Of a stretch of 7,609 nucleotides of DNA, positions 4,789 to 7,609 are shown piece by piece (within the stretch, counting starts at the first letter, position 1; the number at the start of each line of letters is the position of its first letter). The stretch is taken from NCBI GenBank assembly GCA_025937115.1, contig JAICSB010000146.1, forward strand, positions 1-7,609. Reading direction: 5' to 3'. Under the pieces are notes generated by a model that ran no database searches, had not been told where the DNA came from, and saw only the letters and a list, made by a program, of their open reading frames with translations. The stretch is from Pseudonocardiaceae bacterium (lineage in GTDB: Bacteria > Actinomycetota > Actinomycetes > Mycobacteriales > Pseudonocardiaceae). Both the position numbers and the translations under genes were made by a program.

Positions 4789-5906
4789 CCGACTGGAGAA
4801 CGCTGGCGGGCGCGCTAGCCGATGAGCTCACCGCAGCGGGCAAACTCCGCTCGGCAGAATGGCAGGCGGCTGTCCGCGCAATACCCCGCCATGAACTCGT
4901 CCCCGAGCATTACACGATCGATCCACACACCGTGCGATGGCATGCTCATAACACCACCGGCAATCTGGCCCGAGTGTACTCGAACACCGCGCTATTCGTG
5001 CTGCCCGGTGGCCTGTCCTCAACTAGCATGCCCAGCCTGATGACACGTATGCTCGAAACACTCGACATCCACGATGGGCACCGCGTGCTGGAGATCGGCA
5101 CAGGTACCGGATACAACGCGGCACTGCTGTCTCATCGGGTTGGGAGCGACAACGTGTACAGCGTGGACATCGAAGCGGCGCTCATCGAATTGGCGCAGGA
5201 ACGTCTTGGCCGTATCGGCTATCACCCGACGCTCGTCGCCGCCGACGGTGCACGCGGTCTACCGCAGCACGCGCCCTATGATCGGATCATCGCCACCTGC
5301 TCGGTCCCCGCCATCCCGTGGACATGGGTGCAGCAGACCAACGAACAGGGCTTGATCCTGGCCGACGTGAAGATCGGTAAACAGGCCGGCAACCTGGTGC
5401 TGCTACAAAGGCGCGGCCAGCAAGCCGAAGGACGATTCGACCCCACCTACGGCAGCTTCATGGGGATGCGCCGCGACGGCGACATTTACCAACAAACGCG
5501 CCCCGCCAGCGCCTCGCAAGGTCGCGACTCGGCTCACGAGCGCATCACCACGCTGGATCTGACCCGGCCCTGGGAGTACACCTCGTTCTGGTTCTTCGCC
5601 CACACAGCGCTCCCGCACGGCACCTCCTTCAGCCTTCGCGGCGACGGCCCTGATCAACCACCCCGCAACACCGTGCTCTATGCCCCCGACGGATCTTGGT
5701 GCGAAGTCCGCGAAGACTTCGACAACGGAACCCGCCAAGTGTGGGAATCCGGCCCCCAATCGCTGTGGCGGATCATCGAGGACACCCATGCCGCATGGGT
5801 GCACCACGGCAAGCCAGGCTGGGAGCGCTTCGGGCTCACCGCGACTTCCGACCACCAATTCATCTGGCTCGACACTCCCGACTGCCGCCTCACCACGTTG
5901 CGCTGA
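4785..5906 (+). CDS. tgmC: PIMT-like methyltransferase of ATP-grasp peptide system, TgmC type
   Basis: This 373-residue SAM-dependent O-methyltransferase is related to protein L-isoaspartyl methyltransferase. Residues 1 to about 215 are the PIMT-like part. SSTSMPSLMTRML (78-90) corresponds to the SQP-type substrate loop but without the usual Gln. VLEIGTGTGYNAALL (101-115) is SAM motif I, VYSVDIE (124-130) the next strand with its acidic ribose ligand, and YDRIIATCSVPAIP (165-178) the post-motif region. A C-terminal extension of about 155 residues (TYGSFMGMRR, RPWEYTSFWFF, then a Trp-rich end) is absent from housekeeping PIMTs and typical of this system. In fuscimiditide and amycolimiditide, such enzymes methylate a core Asp that then closes to aspartimide; the same is inferred here. 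GTG at 4785 overlaps the maturase stop as GTGA; the frame is open for 32 codons upstream, but those would lie inside tgmB. Confidence 0.93.
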   Translation: MTDWRTLAGALADELTAAGKLRSAEWQAAVRAIPRHELVPEHYTIDPHTVRWHAHNTTGNLARVYSNTALFVLPGGLSSTSMPSLMTRMLETLDIHDGHRVLEIGTGTGYNAALLSHRVGSDNVYSVDIEAALIELAQERLGRIGYHPTLVAADGARGLPQHAPYDRIIATCSVPAIPWTWVQQTNEQGLILADVKIGKQAGNLVLLQRRGQQAEGRFDPTYGSFMGMRRDGDIYQQTRPASASQGRDSAHERITTLDLTRPWEYTSFWFFAHTALPHGTSFSLRGDGPDQPPRNTVLYAPDGSWCEVREDFDNGTRQVWESGPQSLWRIIEDTHAAWVHHGKPGWERFGLTATSDHQFIWLDTPDCRLTTLR

Positions 5907-5947
5907 GTCAAGGTCAGGCGGCGTTGAGGGCATCGTCGTCGGCGCTG

Positions 5948-5989
5948 CTGTCCGCGTCCGTCCAGGGTTGATCGGACGGACGCGGACAG
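5948..5989 (+). terminator. Perfect 16-bp hairpin terminator after the graspetide operon
   Basis: CTGTCCGCGTCCGTCC, a 10-base loop and its exact complement form a GC-rich 16-bp stem, 41 bases after the methyltransferase stop. There is no T-run, as is common for actinobacterial terminators. Genes converge here (the RidA-like remnant ends at 6010 on the other strand), so it probably works in both directions. Confidence 0.75.
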
Positions 5990-6009
5990 ATGCCACCGCA
6001 CGGACTCCG

Positions 6010-6315
6010 CTACGCGTGTCTCAGGGTCGGCCGGCGCCCATCCAAGGAGCTGCTCGGCGCGGCTGACGCAGGCCAGCAGATGTTCATTCGGGTGCGTACG
6101 ACGTCGGTCAGTCTCGCGCTGGCCTCGGCCAGGGCTTCAGCGATGATCTCGAAGCAGCGCCGGGCCTGGACAGCCGCGTCGTCTGGGCACGAGCCGTCAG
6201 GCCATACCGGCGCAGTGCCCGATACCAGCACCCGGTCGCCGACGCGGACCGCCCGAGAGAACCCGATGGTCTTCTCGAATGGCGACCCTGACGCCACCAG
6301 CTGCCGCGACACCAC
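6010..6315 (-). pseudogene. Truncated RidA (YjgF/UK114) family gene
   Basis: The first 78 residues read as a normal RidA-type protein: VSRQLVASGSPFEKTIGFSRAVRVGD is the N-terminal region, then VLVSGTAP, AAVQARRCFEIIAEALAEA and LTDVVRTRMNI. RidA proteins remove reactive enamine/imine intermediates as trimers. After RTRMNI (about position 6081) the sequence turns into an unrelated 23-residue tail and stops at 101 residues instead of about 130, so the C-terminal part with the conserved active-site Arg is missing. No RidA-like continuation is found in the other two frames, so this looks like a deletion or junction and not a simple frameshift. The start is one of two adjacent GTGs (6315 or 6312) after AAAGGGAA. 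A working short protein is possible but unlikely. Confidence 0.72.
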
Positions 6316-6327
6316 TTCCCTTTCAAA

Positions 6328-6396
6328 GCATGATCACCGTTTGTGTGCCCTACGCGACAAGAATTGTCGTCTCAGGCACACAACCGGTGATCATGC
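6328..6396. terminator. 69-bp palindrome, possible terminator of xdhC
   Basis: Two 22-base arms (6328-6349 and 6375-6396) match in 21 of 22 positions. Inside them a second pair, CGACAA-GAA-TTGTCG (6355-6369), shares exactly the same centre (6362). The outer arms begin GCATGATCACCG and the right arm ends CGGTGATCATGC. It stands 23 bases after the xdhC stop codon on the minus strand, the place for a terminator, and before the RidA-like remnant. The stem is longer and less GC-rich than most terminators, so a small mobile inverted-repeat element or protein-binding site is an alternative. Confidence 0.55.
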
Positions 6397-6419
6397 ACAG
6401 TCCGCCATCGCGGTTACGC

Positions 6420-7583
6420 TTACGCCTTGACCGGCTCGGGTTCGGCGATGGGGTTTGCGCCGTGGATCGGGCCCTCGGCGTTGGCTAGCCGGGTGGCGCC
6501 GCCGCCGGTGGCGCCACCGCCCCAACGCAGCGAGATGACCTCGGCGGCGATGGCCACCGCGGTCTCCTCGGGAGTGCGGGCGCCCAGGTCAAGCCCGATC
6601 GGCGAGGCGATCTTCTTGAGCTGCTCGTCGGTCACGCCCGCCTCGCGCAGACGTTCCTCGCGGTTGCGGTGGGTCTTGCGCGACCCCATCGCGCCGATGT
6701 AGGCGAGGTCCAGCTTCAGCGCTTCGACCAGCACCGGCACGTCGAATTTCGGGTCGTGGGTGAGCACGGTGATCACGGTCCGCTGGTCGATCCGCCCGGC
6801 CTCGACCTCCTCCTTGAGGTACCGGTGCGGCCAGTTCACGACGACCTCGTGCGCGTCCGGGAAACGGCTCTTGGTGGCGAACACCGGTCGCGCATCGCAC
6901 ACCGTCGTGTGGTAGCCGAGGAGTACTCCCACCCGGGCCATCGCGGCAGCGAAGTCGATCGCGCCGAACACCAGCATCCGGGGCGGCGGCTGCATGGAGT
7001 TGACGAACACATCCATGCCTTCGCCGCGGCGCTCACCTTCGGGGCCGTAGTGCAGGGTGACCACCCGGCCGGCGGCAAGGGCTCCGCGGACGTCTTCGAG
7101 AATCGCCTCGTCGGCGTGGGATGACCCGACCGTGCCGGTGTGCCGGTCGGGCCAGACCACCATCCGCAGGCCGACGCGCTCGGGATCGGGGTGTGCGACC
7201 ACGGTGACTACCGCGACCGCCTCCTTCTTTTCCACCGAGGCGGCGACGTCGTCGAGCTCAGGGAAGTGGATCGGGTCGACCTTCTCGACGAACACGTCGA
7301 TGATGCCGCCGCAGGTGATGCCGACGGTGAAGGCAGCGTCATCGGAGACGCCGTAGCGCTGCAGAACGGGGGTGTCCTCGGCGAGCACTTGCTGGCCCAG
7401 CTCGAAGACCGCGCCCTCCACGCAGCCACCGGAGACGCTACCGACCGCCCGCTCATCGGAGGTCACCAGCATCGACGCTCCGGCAGGGCGCGGCGCCGAG
7501 CGATAGGTGGACACCACTGTGCCCACTGCGGTCGATTTGCCCTGGCGCCACTCCGCCACCAGTTCGTCGAGCACCTCACGCAC
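6420..7583 (-). CDS. XdhC/CoxI family molybdenum-enzyme maturation protein
   Basis: This 387-residue cytosolic protein belongs to the XdhC/CoxI family, which handles and sulfurates the molybdenum cofactor for xanthine dehydrogenase or CO-dehydrogenase-like hydroxylases. The N-terminal XdhC domain shows TVVSTYRSAPRPAGASMLV (22-40), the signature GSVSGGCVEGAV (48-59, with C54) and GITCGGIIDVFVE (88-100). The C-terminal Rossmann domain begins MLVFGAIDFAAAMARVG (203-219) and has VCDARPVFATKSRFPDA (228-244), YIGAMGSRKT (295-304) and PIGLDLGARTPEE (328-340). A Gly/Ala/Pro-rich tail of about 30 residues follows. The frame opens six codons earlier, but GTG at 7583 is the start because GAGGAGG lies 7 bases before it. 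The hydroxylase subunits it would serve are not in the window; they may lie past the right edge. Confidence 0.93.
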   Translation of the reverse strand: MREVLDELVAEWRQGKSTAVGTVVSTYRSAPRPAGASMLVTSDERAVGSVSGGCVEGAVFELGQQVLAEDTPVLQRYGVSDDAAFTVGITCGGIIDVFVEKVDPIHFPELDDVAASVEKKEAVAVVTVVAHPDPERVGLRMVVWPDRHTGTVGSSHADEAILEDVRGALAAGRVVTLHYGPEGERRGEGMDVFVNSMQPPPRMLVFGAIDFAAAMARVGVLLGYHTTVCDARPVFATKSRFPDAHEVVVNWPHRYLKEEVEAGRIDQRTVITVLTHDPKFDVPVLVEALKLDLAYIGAMGSRKTHRNREERLREAGVTDEQLKKIASPIGLDLGARTPEETAVAIAAEVISLRWGGGATGGGATRLANAEGPIHGANPIAEPEPVKA

Positions 7584-7590
7584 CGCAAAC

Positions 7591-7597
7591 CCTCCTC
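7591..7597 (-). promoter_or_regulatory. Ribosome binding site fixing the xdhC start
   Basis: GAGGAGG read on the minus strand, followed by seven bases and GTG at 7583. It lies within the longer open frame that begins at 7601, so the downstream GTG is the real start. Confidence 0.75.
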
Positions 7598-7609
7598 GCA
7601 CTGAACTTC

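Noticed and set aside
6427..7604. Plus-strand open frames opposite xdhC
   Set aside because: They are antisense to a gene with full XdhC signatures on the minus strand.
1..7609. CRISPR array, tRNA, insertion sequence or phage attachment site
   Set aside because: I looked for regularly spaced repeats, tRNA-like cloverleaf sequence and transposase or integrase motifs on both strands and saw none.

Overview
The window is high-GC DNA from an actinomycete. It uses GTG and TTG starts freely, and it carries an infA-rpmJ pair of actinobacterial type, a DUF6879/DUF5753 regulator set and an XdhC of the actinobacterial CoxI type. The style suggests Pseudonocardiales or a close relative, but this is an impression from protein sequences and not a placement.

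Layout. (1) Positions 63-426, minus strand: infA and rpmJ, the beginning of the infA-rpmJ-rpsM-rpsK-rpsD-rpoA-rplQ block, which would continue past the left edge. A long non-coding leader with a candidate promoter lies at 427-743. (2) 744-1317, minus: a decayed DUF5753 regulator whose helix-turn-helix is mostly lost and whose remainder is spread over all three frames. (3) 1356-2949, plus: three overlapping genes forming a regulatory set: a 71-residue acidic protein, a DUF6879 protein and an intact XRE-DUF5753 regulator. (4) 2951-5906, plus: a compact RiPP operon of the graspetide class. A promoter with a candidate operator is followed by a 38-codon small ORF, a Cys-rich zinc-finger-like protein, a precursor peptide (TgmA type), an ATP-grasp macrocyclase (TgmB type) and a PIMT-like O-methyltransferase (TgmC type). 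(5) 5948-5989: a perfect 16-bp hairpin ends the operon. (6) 6010-7583, minus: a truncated RidA-like gene, a 69-bp palindrome and a complete xdhC/coxI-type molybdenum-enzyme maturation gene.

How it works together (inference from family knowledge). The precursor carries a PWGLRGM-containing leader and an acidic core with TDGDGDEG and SEDWTYDF. The ATP-grasp enzyme would join Asp/Glu side chains to Thr/Ser (or Lys) side chains in the core, giving a multicyclic peptide. The methyltransferase would methylate an Asp, probably in one of the two Asp-Gly steps, leading to an aspartimide as in fuscimiditide and amycolimiditide. All three core genes are translationally linked by 4-base overlaps. No exporter or protease is present in the window.

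Two inverted half-sites with the same geometry (TTACCC-N20-GGGTA) stand in front of both the regulatory set and the graspetide operon, so the XRE-DUF5753 protein may control both. The product itself, the 38-aa ORF and the zinc-finger-like protein are the least explained parts.
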